A stretch of DNA of 41,537 nt from an uncultured Eubacterium sp. (GTDB lineage Bacteria > Bacillota > Clostridia > Oscillospirales > Acutalibacteraceae): assembly GCF_934561735.1 (NCBI RefSeq), contig NZ_CAKTGT010000012.1:1-41537 (forward strand), read 5' to 3'. Positions 23,215 through 30,876 of the stretch are shown piece after piece; position 1 is the stretch's first letter; each line of letters starts with the position of its first letter. Made by a program: the position numbers and the translations under genes. Under the pieces are notes generated by a model. It ran no database searches. It saw nothing but the letters and a program-made list of their open reading frames with translations, and was not told the origin of the DNA.

Positions 23215-24876
23215 ATGGAAATCAAAGTAGACAAATACGGCAGTGCAGACTGTTTTTCAATACCGCTCACACAAGCAATCAGCGAAATGAAGGACGGCGA
23301 TACTCTTGTATTTGAAAATAAGGAATATCATCTTTTTAAGGATTACAGCCAAGAGCGTCACATTCATTTCAGCAACACAGACAGTTTCAAGAATCCGAAG
23401 AAATACTTTGGTATGCTGATTGAAAACAAAAACAACTTTAACATCGAAGGCAACGGTGCAACACTTGTTATCCACGGTGACATCTGCTCGTTCGGAATGA
23501 TTAACTGCAAAAATGTAAACATTGACAATCTTACAATAAAATACGCCTGCCCGAATTGTGTTGAACTTAAAGTTCTTGAGAAAAAAGGCAAAACATACAG
23601 ATTTTCACTTCCCGACTCTCAACTTTGGTACATAGACGATTCAAAGAAGAACACAGTTGTTTTCTTTGAGCAAAGCCCATACACAAAAAAGAATTATTGG
23701 GAATTCAGAAATGACGAAAACTCGTACAACGGTGTATTCCACAGTGCCGACGGCAACACGGTATACAGAATTTCAAACAAAAAATCGGTGTTCTCAGGCA
23801 TAAAGTCAATGAAGCGTTTGAGTGCAACCGAACTTGAAATAAAATACAAGAAAAATAAGTTTTTCAAAGTCGGAGACATACTCACCCACCAAACAAACAA
23901 GAACAGAAACACCTGCGGCATCTTCTTCGGCGAATGTGCAAATGTTAAAAGCACAAACATCACCGTAAACTATATGGCAGGCTTCGGCTGGCTTTCACAA
24001 ATGTGTGAAAATATGAGTTTTGACAATATTACATTTAAGGGTGACGGAGACCACATTGTTTCATCATTTGCCGACCTCATCCATATTTGCGGTTGCAAGG
24101 GCGATGTAACAATCACAAACAGCTATTTTTCACACGCACACGATGATTGCATCAATGTTCACGGCTCGTTTATGAGATTTAAAGAAAAGGTTGATGACCA
24201 CACGGCAGTGTTTGAATTTGTACATCATCAGCAAGGCGGACACAAAAACTTCTTCCCTGGTGACACGGTAAAATTCTACCGCCGCACCAATCTCAACGAA
24301 CTTCCGGGTGACTTCACGGTTAAAGCGGTTGTTGACGACCTCGAGGGCAAAACCTGCAAGGTAACATTCAACGAACCGTTGCCGCAAAACATTGACGAAA
24401 AGCATCTCCGCCAGCCTAACATCGTTGCGGAAAACAAAAGCTACTGTCCAAATGTTGAAATCAGTGATTGTGTATTTACTGCTATTCCGACAAGAGATGT
24501 TCTCTGCACAACCTCGGGCAAGGTTAAAATTCACGACAACACATTCAAAGACAGCCAAATGGCGCATATTTTCATCAGTGACGACTCAATGTTTTGGTAC
24601 GAAAGCGGTCCGGTAAGAGATGTTGAGATTTACGAAAACAAATTTTTACTTTCACCGTCAATTTATTCAAAATGCCCTGCCGTACTTATTAAGCCAATCA
24701 CTTTTGGCAAAATGAACAGCAAGGTACACCAAAACATCACGATACGCAACAACTACTTCCTTGTTGCAAGAGATATTCCGATAAGAGCCAAAAGTGTTAC
24801 CAACCTTGATGTTTACGGTAACTCGTACAACGGTTCTTCAAGAGTGATAACATCTCATTGCAAGAAAGCAAAGTAA
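23215..24876 (+). CDS. Right-handed beta-helix protein, GH110-like (alpha-1,3-galactosidase family)
   Basis: A 553-residue protein with the repeating hydrophobic/asparagine turns of a right-handed parallel beta-helix. The strongest clue is three aspartates: Asp287 (in SFADLIH) and the pair Asp310-Asp311 (in HAHDDCINVHG). From memory, GH110 structures place their catalytic Asp residues with exactly these 23- and 24-residue spacings (Asp321, Asp344, Asp345 in the marine enzyme). GH110 enzymes remove terminal alpha-1,3-galactose from blood-group-B or linear alpha-Gal glycans; host mucin glycans would be the natural target in the gut. No signal peptide is present, so it seems cytoplasmic or exported by other means. 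Start follows GAAAGGAT. Only 33 bases without a terminator separate it from uvrC. Confidence 0.68.
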   Translation: MEIKVDKYGSADCFSIPLTQAISEMKDGDTLVFENKEYHLFKDYSQERHIHFSNTDSFKNPKKYFGMLIENKNNFNIEGNGATLVIHGDICSFGMINCKNVNIDNLTIKYACPNCVELKVLEKKGKTYRFSLPDSQLWYIDDSKKNTVVFFEQSPYTKKNYWEFRNDENSYNGVFHSADGNTVYRISNKKSVFSGIKSMKRLSATELEIKYKKNKFFKVGDILTHQTNKNRNTCGIFFGECANVKSTNITVNYMAGFGWLSQMCENMSFDNITFKGDGDHIVSSFADLIHICGCKGDVTITNSYFSHAHDDCINVHGSFMRFKEKVDDHTAVFEFVHHQQGGHKNFFPGDTVKFYRRTNLNELPGDFTVKAVVDDLEGKTCKVTFNEPLPQNIDEKHLRQPNIVAENKSYCPNVEISDCVFTAIPTRDVLCTTSGKVKIHDNTFKDSQMAHIFISDDSMFWYESGPVRDVEIYENKFLLSPSIYSKCPAVLIKPITFGKMNSKVHQNITIRNNYFLVARDIPIRAKSVTNLDVYGNSYNGSSRVITSHCKKAK

Positions 24877-24909
24877 AACCAACACAAACGCAAGAAAGGA
24901 GGCAACATT

Positions 24910-26730
24910 GTGACAGAAAAAGAATTGCGAAAAAAAGCAATGGCTTTGCCGCTTAATCCGGGCGTGTATATTATGAAAAACAAAGACAAAAAGATAATAT
25001 ACATCGGCAAGGCAAAAGCTCTCAAAAACCGTGTTTCCTCCTACTTCGGTTCGCACACAAATCATTCGCTGAAAGTAATAAGAATGGTTGAAAATGTGGA
25101 TGATTTTGACTACATTTTATGCGACACCGAATTTGAAGCATTGGTTCTTGAATGTTCGCTTATTAAACAGCATATGCCTAAATACAACATTCTTTTAAAG
25201 GATGACAAGGGCTACAACTACATCAAAATAACAAAAGAGAAATTTCCTAAAATCAGCGAAGCAAAGCAGGTACTTGACGACAACGCAACATACATCGGTC
25301 CGTTTGTCTCTAATTTTTCGGTTAAAAATGCAGTTGAGGAAACTTTGAGGATATTCAAACTTCCGCAATGCAACAAGAAATTTCCAAAAGATTATAACAA
25401 ATCCCGTCCGTGCTTAAACGGATTTATGGGGATATGCTCCGCTCCGTGCAGCGGCAGAATATCCAAGGAAGATTATAAAGCCTCAATCAACGATGCAATA
25501 GCTTTTTTAAAAGGCGGAGCGGTCAAATCCGTTGAGGATATGGAAAAGCGAATGTATGAATATTCCGAAGCGATGGAATTTGAAAAAGCGGCAAAACTGC
25601 GTGACAGAATAAAAGCCATACGCAACCTTGACGAAAAGCAAAAAGTTGTATCAATCAATGTGCCTGAGGAAGATGTTTTTGCACTTGTTAACTCTAACAA
25701 AAAGGCTTGCTTTGAGGTTATCCGCTTTAAATACGGCAAACTTGTTGACAGCGAACACTGGATAATTGACAGCGTTGACGACCTTGAGGAAGCGAGATTT
25801 GACCTGATTGAGCGATACTATTCCATAAGAAGCGACATTCCCGGCAGAATCGCAGTTGACGGTGATATACTTGAAGAAGAACTTTTGCACGAATATCTTG
25901 AAAAAGAGCGTGGCAAAAAAGTTGAATTCATCCATCCGCAAAAGGGCGAGCATTTGTCTATTGTTAATCTTTGCATAAAGAACGCAAACGAACACCTTGC
26001 ACAAAATCAAGGCAGACTCGGCAAAGAATTTGCGGCACTTGAAGAATTGGCGGAACTTTTGGGACTTCCAAAACCTCCCGAATACATTGAATCCTATGAT
26101 ATTTCGCACACCTTCGGTGCAGACAATGTTGCCGGAATGGTAGTGTTCCACAACGGCAGACCGATGAAAAAAGCGTATAAAAGATTTTCCGTAAAAGGTT
26201 TTGACGGTCAAAACGATGTCGGCTCAATGAACGAAGTTTTGGAACGCAGATTTAAGCATTACTACGAAGACGATGACGATAGCACCTTCAAAATTCTTCC
26301 GGACTTGATTTTGCTTGACGGCGGTCAACCGCAGGTTAACGCAGTGCTTCCCGTCATTGCAAGAATGAACATTGATGTGCCTGTCTTTGGTATGGTCAAA
26401 GACAATAAGCACAGAACCCGAGCCATTGCCTACAACGGCGGTGAAATAGAAATAAATTCGCACAGGAGTGCATTTACCCTTGTATCACGCATACAGGAGG
26501 AGGTGCACAGATTTGCAATCACCTATCACCACAAAAAGCACCAAAAATCATCTTTTTCCTCCTCCCTGTTAAAAATCGAGGGCATAGGAGAAAAAAAAGC
26601 AAAGGCACTTATGAAACGGTTTAAAACAATTTCGGCGATAAAAGAAGCGAGCATTGAAGAGCTTTGCACAGCCGACGGAATATCGAAAACAAACGCCGAA
26701 AGCGTCTACAATTATTACAGAAATATTTAA
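24910..26730 (+). CDS. uvrC: UvrABC excinuclease subunit C
   Basis: A 606-residue UvrC of normal length. The GIY-YIG nuclease (3' incision) occupies roughly residues 12-95, with PGVYIMKNKDKKIIYIGKA at its start. Four cysteines typical of the iron-sulphur site follow (CNKKFPKDYNKSRPCLNGFMGICSAPC, near 156-182). The UVR domain for UvrB contact is near residues 200-235. The RNase H-like 5' nuclease begins at ESYDISHTFG near 397, and tandem helix-hairpin-helix motifs (IEGIGEKKAKAL) close the protein. The GTG start at 24910 follows AAAGGAGG at the best spacing. It probably shares a transcript with the upstream glycosidase, since no promoter or terminator lies between. The rsmD promoter starts just after its stop. 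Confidence 0.96.
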   Translation: MTEKELRKKAMALPLNPGVYIMKNKDKKIIYIGKAKALKNRVSSYFGSHTNHSLKVIRMVENVDDFDYILCDTEFEALVLECSLIKQHMPKYNILLKDDKGYNYIKITKEKFPKISEAKQVLDDNATYIGPFVSNFSVKNAVEETLRIFKLPQCNKKFPKDYNKSRPCLNGFMGICSAPCSGRISKEDYKASINDAIAFLKGGAVKSVEDMEKRMYEYSEAMEFEKAAKLRDRIKAIRNLDEKQKVVSINVPEEDVFALVNSNKKACFEVIRFKYGKLVDSEHWIIDSVDDLEEARFDLIERYYSIRSDIPGRIAVDGDILEEELLHEYLEKERGKKVEFIHPQKGEHLSIVNLCIKNANEHLAQNQGRLGKEFAALEELAELLGLPKPPEYIESYDISHTFGADNVAGMVVFHNGRPMKKAYKRFSVKGFDGQNDVGSMNEVLERRFKHYYEDDDDSTFKILPDLILLDGGQPQVNAVLPVIARMNIDVPVFGMVKDNKHRTRAIAYNGGEIEINSHRSAFTLVSRIQEEVHRFAITYHHKKHQKSSFSSSLLKIEGIGEKKAKALMKRFKTISAIKEASIEELCTADGISKTNAESVYNYYRNI

Positions 26731-26745
26731 AATATAAAAGAAAAC

Positions 26746-26774
26746 TTGACGAAAAGCGATTGTATCTGTATAAT
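26746..26774 (+). promoter_or_regulatory. Sigma-A promoter for rsmD-coaD
   Basis: TTGACG, 17 bases, TATAAT, ending 31 bases before the rsmD start codon. Confidence 0.82.
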
Positions 26775-26805
26775 ATAATAGTAAAAAATTAAGGATAATG
26801 TTTTT

Positions 26806-27351
26806 ATGAAGGTAATTACAGGTTCTTTAAGAGGACGAAATCTTGAAACTTTAGGCGGTGACGATGTCACAAGACCTACCACGCAAGCCACAAAAGAAGC
26901 ACTGTTCAGTTCTATTCAGTTTGAAATAGAGAACAGGAAGGTACTTGATTTGTTTGCAGGCTCGGGTCAACTTGGGATTGAGGCACTGTCAAGAGGAGCA
27001 AGAGTGTGCACATTTGTTGAAAGCAACAAAAGCGCATACAAAATAATTGAAAACAATCTTGAAAAGTGCAAAATCACCGACAAGGCAAATTTGGTCTTTT
27101 CGGAAGCAAAGAGTTTTTTGATGAAAAAAGACAACTTTGACATTGCATTTTTGGATCCGCCGTATCACAAAAATTTAGTAACAGACAGTTTGCCGCTTCT
27201 TACGAATATGATGAGTGAAAACGGCGTGATTATTTGCGAAACCGCCAAGGACGAAGAACTTCCCGAAGAAGTGAATTCGTGGCAGATTTCGAAGCAAAAA
27301 AAATACGGCAAGACCAAGTTAACCTATTACAGAAAGGGTCAGGAGCAATGA
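26806..27351 (+). CDS. rsmD: 16S rRNA (guanine966-N2)-methyltransferase RsmD
   Basis: A 181-residue SAM-dependent methyltransferase that modifies G966 of 16S rRNA in the 30S subunit. It begins with the family start MKVITGSLRGRNL, has RPTTQATKEALF near residues 23-34, the SAM-binding LDLFAGSGQLGIEALSRGA near 46-64, and the catalytic N-methyltransferase motif DPPY near 112. The start has AAGGA upstream. Its stop overlaps the coaD start by four bases (ATGA), the widespread rsmD-coaD arrangement in Firmicutes. Confidence 0.95.
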   Translation: MKVITGSLRGRNLETLGGDDVTRPTTQATKEALFSSIQFEIENRKVLDLFAGSGQLGIEALSRGARVCTFVESNKSAYKIIENNLEKCKITDKANLVFSEAKSFLMKKDNFDIAFLDPPYHKNLVTDSLPLLTNMMSENGVIICETAKDEELPEEVNSWQISKQKKYGKTKLTYYRKGQEQ

Positions 27352-27833
27352 AAATCGCAATTTGTCCGGGCAGCTTTGATCCTGTAACACTCGGACACCT
27401 TGACATTATCGAGCGAGCCGCCGAATTGTTTGACGAAGTAATCGTTTTGGTAATGAGCAACAAATCAAAAAAGACATCACTGTTTACTATTGAGGAACGC
27501 ATTGACCTGCTGAAAAGGACAATACATTCCGACAATGTAAAAATTGATACATACGACGGTCTTTTGGTAAACTATGCCGAGCAAAAAGGTGCTGTCGCAA
27601 TAGTTAAGGGCTTGCGTGCCATGTCGGACTTTGAGTACGAATTTCAGCAAGCACTTACAAACAAATCGCTTTACCCGCAGGTTGAAACGGTGTTTTTAAC
27701 CACAGAAGGCAAAAATATGTTTTTGTCATCAAGCATGGTAAAAGAGGTTTGCTCACTCGGAGGGGATATTTCTTCATTCGTTCCGAAAGAAATAATAAAC
27801 GATATTTATAAAAGATGCAAAGGAGATCAATAA
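27348..27833 (+). CDS. coaD: Phosphopantetheine adenylyltransferase
   Basis: A 161-residue enzyme that transfers AMP from ATP to 4'-phosphopantetheine, giving dephospho-CoA, the penultimate step of coenzyme A synthesis. The nucleotidyltransferase motif GSFDPVTLGH lies at residues 9-18. The KGLRAMSDFEYE segment near 87-98 and the ISSS-type motif LSSSMVKE near 126 are also present. The true start is the ATG at 27348, with AGGAG 4-5 bases upstream and overlapping the rsmD stop; frame codons further 5' lie within rsmD. Length matches the family. Confidence 0.96.
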   Translation: MKIAICPGSFDPVTLGHLDIIERAAELFDEVIVLVMSNKSKKTSLFTIEERIDLLKRTIHSDNVKIDTYDGLLVNYAEQKGAVAIVKGLRAMSDFEYEFQQALTNKSLYPQVETVFLTTEGKNMFLSSSMVKEVCSLGGDISSFVPKEIINDIYKRCKGDQ

Positions 27834-27834
27834 A

Positions 27835-28395
27835 ATGACTAATACTGATATTTTGCTTGAAGATCTTGAGGATGTGCTTGATGACGCTACATCCATTCCG
27901 CTTTCTAAAAAATGCGCTGTTGATGTTGATAAAATAAAGACTATCATTGAGGACATCAGACTCAACACTCCGCAGGAAACAAAGCAGGCAAAGGCTATTG
28001 TTGACTCGAGAAACACAATTCTTGAAGAAGCAAAGAAAGAAGCCGCAGAAATCATCAAAAAGGCTCAGGAAGAAGCAAGAGAGCTTGTTGCAAAGGATGA
28101 AATAACAAAGACTGCACAGGCTGAAGCCGCAGACATCATTGCAAAGGCTAACGAGCAAGGCAAGCAGATGGTAACAGAATCTCAAAATCAGGCATCTGAA
28201 ATTTTGAGCAACGCAACCACACAGGCAAACGAAATGGTAACATCTGCTCAAAACAAGTCAAGAGAGATGCTCACTGCCGTTAACAACTATGCAGACGACA
28301 CACTTCTTTCTATTGACGACGCACTTTACAAGGCTCTTACAGACGTTCGCAGAATCCGTCAGGGTATCTCAAACGCTCAGCACAAAGAGGGCTAA
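27835..28395 (+). CDS. Coiled-coil protein downstream of coaD, unknown function
   Basis: A 186-residue, largely helical and charged protein. From about residue 60 to 140 it is a long alanine/glutamate/lysine coiled coil with repeats such as EEAKKEAAEIIKKAQEEA and ANEQGKQM. It lacks a membrane segment. This region resembles stator-type or DivIVA-like coiled coils in composition, but I do not claim homology. The C-terminal 45 residues (MLTAVNNYADDTLLSIDDALYKAL) form a further helical region. The ATG lies two bases after the coaD stop and has AGGAGAT before it, so it is the third gene of the rsmD-coaD operon. A role in the division or envelope machinery is possible only by analogy. Confidence 0.7.
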   Translation: MTNTDILLEDLEDVLDDATSIPLSKKCAVDVDKIKTIIEDIRLNTPQETKQAKAIVDSRNTILEEAKKEAAEIIKKAQEEARELVAKDEITKTAQAEAADIIAKANEQGKQMVTESQNQASEILSNATTQANEMVTSAQNKSREMLTAVNNYADDTLLSIDDALYKALTDVRRIRQGISNAQHKEG

Positions 28396-28408
28396 TTCAA
28401 AACGAAAC

Positions 28409-28442
28409 AAAGCGGTAAAGATTTTGTCTTTATCGCTTTTAT
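28409..28442 (+). terminator. Intrinsic terminator of the rsmD-coaD operon
   Basis: AAAGCGGTAAAG pairs with CTTTATCGCTTT (one G-T pair) around a seven-base loop, followed by a T-rich run. Confidence 0.75.
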
Positions 28443-28465
28443 TATTTATCAGTCAGGCAAAATAA

Positions 28466-28498
28466 AAAACGGTACGACAATCAAAATCGTACCGTTTT
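28466..28498. terminator. Strong hairpin terminator of the HPr gene
   Basis: AAAACGGTACGA pairs perfectly with TCGTACCGTTTT around a nine-base loop. On the minus strand the T-run follows the hairpin, so it ends HPr transcription; it may also back up the upstream plus-strand operon. Confidence 0.85.
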
Positions 28499-28511
28499 AT
28501 TTGTGTTGTAA

Positions 28512-28775
28512 TTAGTCGTTGAAACCGCTCTTTACAAGTGCTACAAGACCTTCTACTGCTTCTTCCTCATCAGAGCCGTCAGCAATAATTCTGATGTCTG
28601 TACCGCCCATAATGCCGAGTGAAAGAACACCCAAAAGTGACTTTGCGTTTACTCTTCTTTCTTCCTTTTCGACCCAAATTGATGACTTGAATTCGTTAGC
28701 CTTCTGGATGAAAAATGTTGCAGGACGAGCATGCAATCCAACTTGATTTTCAACAGTAACATCTTTTACGAACAT
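28512..28775 (-). CDS. ptsH: Phosphocarrier protein HPr
   Basis: An 87-residue HPr. GLHARPA puts the phosphorylatable His at position 15, and NAKSLLGVLSLG puts the regulatory Ser at position 46, both the standard Firmicute positions. HPr passes phosphate from enzyme I to sugar EII complexes and, when Ser46 is phosphorylated by HPr kinase, acts as co-repressor with CcpA. The presence of His15 excludes the Crh paralogue. No enzyme I gene (ptsI) follows it here, unlike the usual ptsHI operon; it stands alone between its own promoter and terminator. In some gut clostridia such a lone HPr serves mainly regulation. Start has GAGAGG upstream. Confidence 0.95.
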   Translation of the reverse strand: MFVKDVTVENQVGLHARPATFFIQKANEFKSSIWVEKEERRVNAKSLLGVLSLGIMGGTDIRIIADGSDEEEAVEGLVALVKSGFND

Positions 28776-28845
28776 ATTAATTACCTCTCAACTAATCTTA
28801 AAACAAAGCAGTCTTTCACTACTTAATTATTTATCTTACAATGGT

Positions 28846-28873
28846 ATTATATCACGATTTTTTCAATCGTCAA
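28846..28873 (-). promoter_or_regulatory. Sigma-A promoter for ptsH
   Basis: On the minus strand, TTGACG, 16 bases, TATAAT, with a 70-base leader to the HPr start codon. Confidence 0.8.
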
Positions 28874-28953
28874 CTTAATTAATCAAACTTCGTGTAACTA
28901 ATTAATTACAGACAACAAAAAATGTCTTAATTTGTGCATATTTAACAAAAATT

Positions 28954-29697
28954 TCATTCTGCTTTTTCATTCAATTTAAGTTGTGAAAGATATAGTTTAT
29001 CCTTCTTTGAAAGCTCTGCATTTTCGAGCATATCGGGTCTGCGTTCATAGGTTCTTTTAAGAGATTGTTCTCTACGCCATACATCAACATTTTGATGATG
29101 CCCCGAAAGCAAAACATCAGGCACTTCCCTGCCGTTCCATACCGCAGGATGGGTATATTGCGGATATTCGAGAAGCGAGTTAAAATGGCTCTCGTCCTCA
29201 AAACATTCGTCATCCGAAAGCACGCCCGGAAGCATACGGGAAATACTGTCGGCAACAATGAGTGCCGGCAATTCACCGCCGGTGAGAACATAGTCGCCTA
29301 TTGAGATTTCCTCAGGCTGAAGCTCCTCTATAACCCTTTCGTCTATGCCCTCATAGTGACCGCACAAAATAGCGATATTATCCATCTGTGCAAGTTCCTT
29401 AACTCTGTCCTGCGTAAGCGTTTTACCCTGCGGAGTCATATACAAAAGGTGGGGTTTTCCCCCTATTTCATCACAAATAGCATTAAAGCAATCGAATATA
29501 GGCTGCGGAGCCATAATCATACCCATACCGCCGCCGTAAGGCTTATCGTCCACTCTGCGGTGCTTATCCTTGGTATAGTCACGAATATCAACGGTGTTAA
29601 TCTCCACCTTGCCTGCGGCTCTTGCTCTGCCGATAATACTTTCACCGAGCACGCTGTTGCACATATCGGTGAAAAGCGTCATTATATCAATTCTCAT
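28954..29697 (-). CDS. trmD: tRNA (guanine37-N1)-methyltransferase TrmD
   Basis: A 247-residue SPOUT-class methyltransferase that adds a methyl group to G37 next to the anticodon, preventing frameshifts. The deep-knot motif GDYVLTGGELPALIV near residues 132-146 and the RPYGGG-like KPYGGGMGM near 53-61 bind S-adenosylmethionine. The ATG at 29697 lies within the end of rimM (11-base overlap), with AAAGGAC upstream; the TTG codon just before is less likely. Normal family length. The expected rplS does not follow; instead the HPr gene lies downstream. Confidence 0.95.
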   Translation of the reverse strand: MRIDIMTLFTDMCNSVLGESIIGRARAAGKVEINTVDIRDYTKDKHRRVDDKPYGGGMGMIMAPQPIFDCFNAICDEIGGKPHLLYMTPQGKTLTQDRVKELAQMDNIAILCGHYEGIDERVIEELQPEEISIGDYVLTGGELPALIVADSISRMLPGVLSDDECFEDESHFNSLLEYPQYTHPAVWNGREVPDVLLSGHHQNVDVWRREQSLKRTYERRPDMLENAELSKKDKLYLSQLKLNEKAE

Positions 29698-30196
29698 CAA
29701 AAAGTCCTTTCATCGGTTTTATGCGAACAGTCTGATTTTCCGTGTCAATCTCAACAACAACATCGTCAATAGCAGGAATCAAAGTATGCTTGCCGTTCAA
29801 TTCAACATCGTAAATATCGCTTGCACCGTAATTAAGCACATCAACTATTTTGCCGTATTCCTCGTTTGTGTCAATATCAACAACGGCACAGCCGATAATA
29901 TCTGCCGAATAATGAGCATCGTCATCAATAACGGCATCGTCCCTGTTACAGTACAAAACTTTGTTTTTCAATTCTTCTGCGGCTTCAATAGTTGTTATTT
30001 CGGCAAATTTGAGAATTGCAACATTCTTCTGCTGACGGGCAGACAAAAGTGTAAGCGGTTTTTTGCCCTCGTCATCAAGGTAAACGGTTTTCAACTGTTT
30101 AATATAGTCGATACCGTCGCACCACATAAGCATTTTAACTTCACCACGCAAGCCGTGAGTGTTGTTTATTTTTCCTATTTCCAAATACTGTTTCAT
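29687..30196 (-). CDS. rimM: Ribosome maturation factor RimM
   Basis: A 169-residue RimM that assists maturation of the 30S head by binding near S19 and 16S rRNA helices. The N-terminal domain starts with LEIGKINNTHGLRGEVK near residues 5-21, and the PRC-barrel domain lies from about 95 on, ending with the DENQTVRI-like TENQTVRIKPMKGLF stretch. The start has a modest GGTGATT ribosome binding site. It is the first gene of a two-gene rimM-trmD unit with its own promoter and an inverted repeat in that promoter; upstream khpA ends in a terminator. Confidence 0.93.
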   Translation of the reverse strand: MKQYLEIGKINNTHGLRGEVKMLMWCDGIDYIKQLKTVYLDDEGKKPLTLLSARQQKNVAILKFAEITTIEAAEELKNKVLYCNRDDAVIDDDAHYSADIIGCAVVDIDTNEEYGKIVDVLNYGASDIYDVELNGKHTLIPAIDDVVVEIDTENQTVRIKPMKGLFDEN

Positions 30197-30211
30197 TTAA
30201 TCACCGATATT

Positions 30212-30240
30212 AATATAACATAAGTTTTTATGTTATGCAA
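30212..30240 (-). promoter_or_regulatory. Promoter for rimM-trmD with palindromic spacer
   Basis: On the minus strand, TTGCAT, 17 bases, TATATT. The whole spacer is filled by an inverted repeat that reaches into both hexamers (see separate entry). Confidence 0.65.
30215..30236. repeat. Perfect 9-base inverted repeat inside the rimM promoter
   Basis: ATAACATAA and TTATGTTAT arms surround a 4-base centre, exactly between the -35 and -10 boxes. It looks like an operator for a dimeric repressor, but it is AT-rich and no regulator is identified. Confidence 0.5.
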
Positions 30241-30250
30241 ACAAATAAAG

Positions 30251-30274
30251 AAAAAACCCCGTGTTTTGCACGGG
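30251..30274 (-). terminator. Intrinsic terminator of the ylxM-ffh-rpsP-khpA operon
   Basis: CCCGTG and CACGGG pair around a five-base loop; on the minus strand a run of six T follows. Confidence 0.82.
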
Positions 30275-30283
30275 ATTTTAGGA

Positions 30284-30517
30284 TTAATCAATTTCGATTG
30301 ATATTTTTGCATCATTGCGGGTAGCTGCGGCACGCATAACAACACGGATAGCCTTTGCTATTCTGCCCTGCTTGCCGATTACTCTGCCCATATCACCTTC
30401 TGCAACATGAAGATGATAAACTGTTACGCCTTCTTCGTTAGGCTCGTCAATATCAACGGAAACTTTGGTTGGATCATCAACAAGACCCTTTGTAATGGAT
30501 ATCAACAATTCCTCCAA
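30284..30517 (-). CDS. khpA: KH-domain RNA-binding protein KhpA
   Basis: A 77-residue single-KH-domain protein (YlqC family). The GxxG loop is visible in GRVIGKQGRIAKAIR near residues 47-61. KhpA works with KhpB (EloR/Jag) in RNA binding that affects cell elongation and translation in Firmicutes. I chose the TTG at 30517, with AGGAGG 8 bases upstream, because the protein then starts MEELLISITKGLVDDP as in the family; a GTG at 30526 lies within the ribosome binding site. Position between rpsP and rimM is the classical one. It closes the ylxM-ffh-rpsP operon before a terminator. Confidence 0.92.
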   Translation of the reverse strand: MEELLISITKGLVDDPTKVSVDIDEPNEEGVTVYHLHVAEGDMGRVIGKQGRIAKAIRVVMRAAATRNDAKISIEID

Positions 30518-30556
30518 AGAAAACACCTCCTACTATAATCTTGTTTTGATGCAAGA

Positions 30557-30799
30557 TTAAAGAATGCCTTCTTTTTTGAGAATTGACTTAACTGTGTCAG
30601 TTGGCTGAGCACCGTTTGCAATCCACTTCTTAGCCTTGTCGGCATCAATCTTAATTTCAGCCGGGTCAACCATTGTGTTGTATGTTCCGATTTCTTCGAT
30701 GAAACGACCGTCACGAGGATATCTTGAATCTGCAACTACTACACGATAGAAAGGAGCCTTCTTTGCACCCATTCTGCGAAGTCTGATTTTTACTGCCAT
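30557..30799 (-). CDS. rpsP: 30S ribosomal protein S16
   Basis: An 80-residue S16 with the family start MAVKIRLRRMGAKKAPFYRVV and the SRYPRDGRFIEEIGTYNTM stretch. S16 is an early-assembling 30S protein. The true start is the ATG at 30799 following GGAGGTAAG; upstream in-frame codons belong to the leader. It lies between ffh and khpA on the same strand, the standard order. Confidence 0.97.
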   Translation of the reverse strand: MAVKIRLRRMGAKKAPFYRVVVADSRYPRDGRFIEEIGTYNTMVDPAEIKIDADKAKKWIANGAQPTDTVKSILKKEGIL

Positions 30800-30876
30800 T
30801 TTTCTTACCTCCAAATAAATATAGTTATTATTTATCAACCAAATTTACAAACTTAATTGGGTTAATACTGAATTGA

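Noticed and set aside
27835..28395. F0 ATP synthase b-subunit, suggested by the long coiled coil
   Set aside because: There is no N-terminal membrane helix and no other ATP synthase gene nearby.
28512..28775. Crh rather than HPr
   Set aside because: His15 is present in GLHARPA; Crh lacks it.
28900..28925. A short hairpin (AGACA/TGTCT) as the trmD terminator
   Set aside because: The five-base stem and missing T-run are too weak to call.
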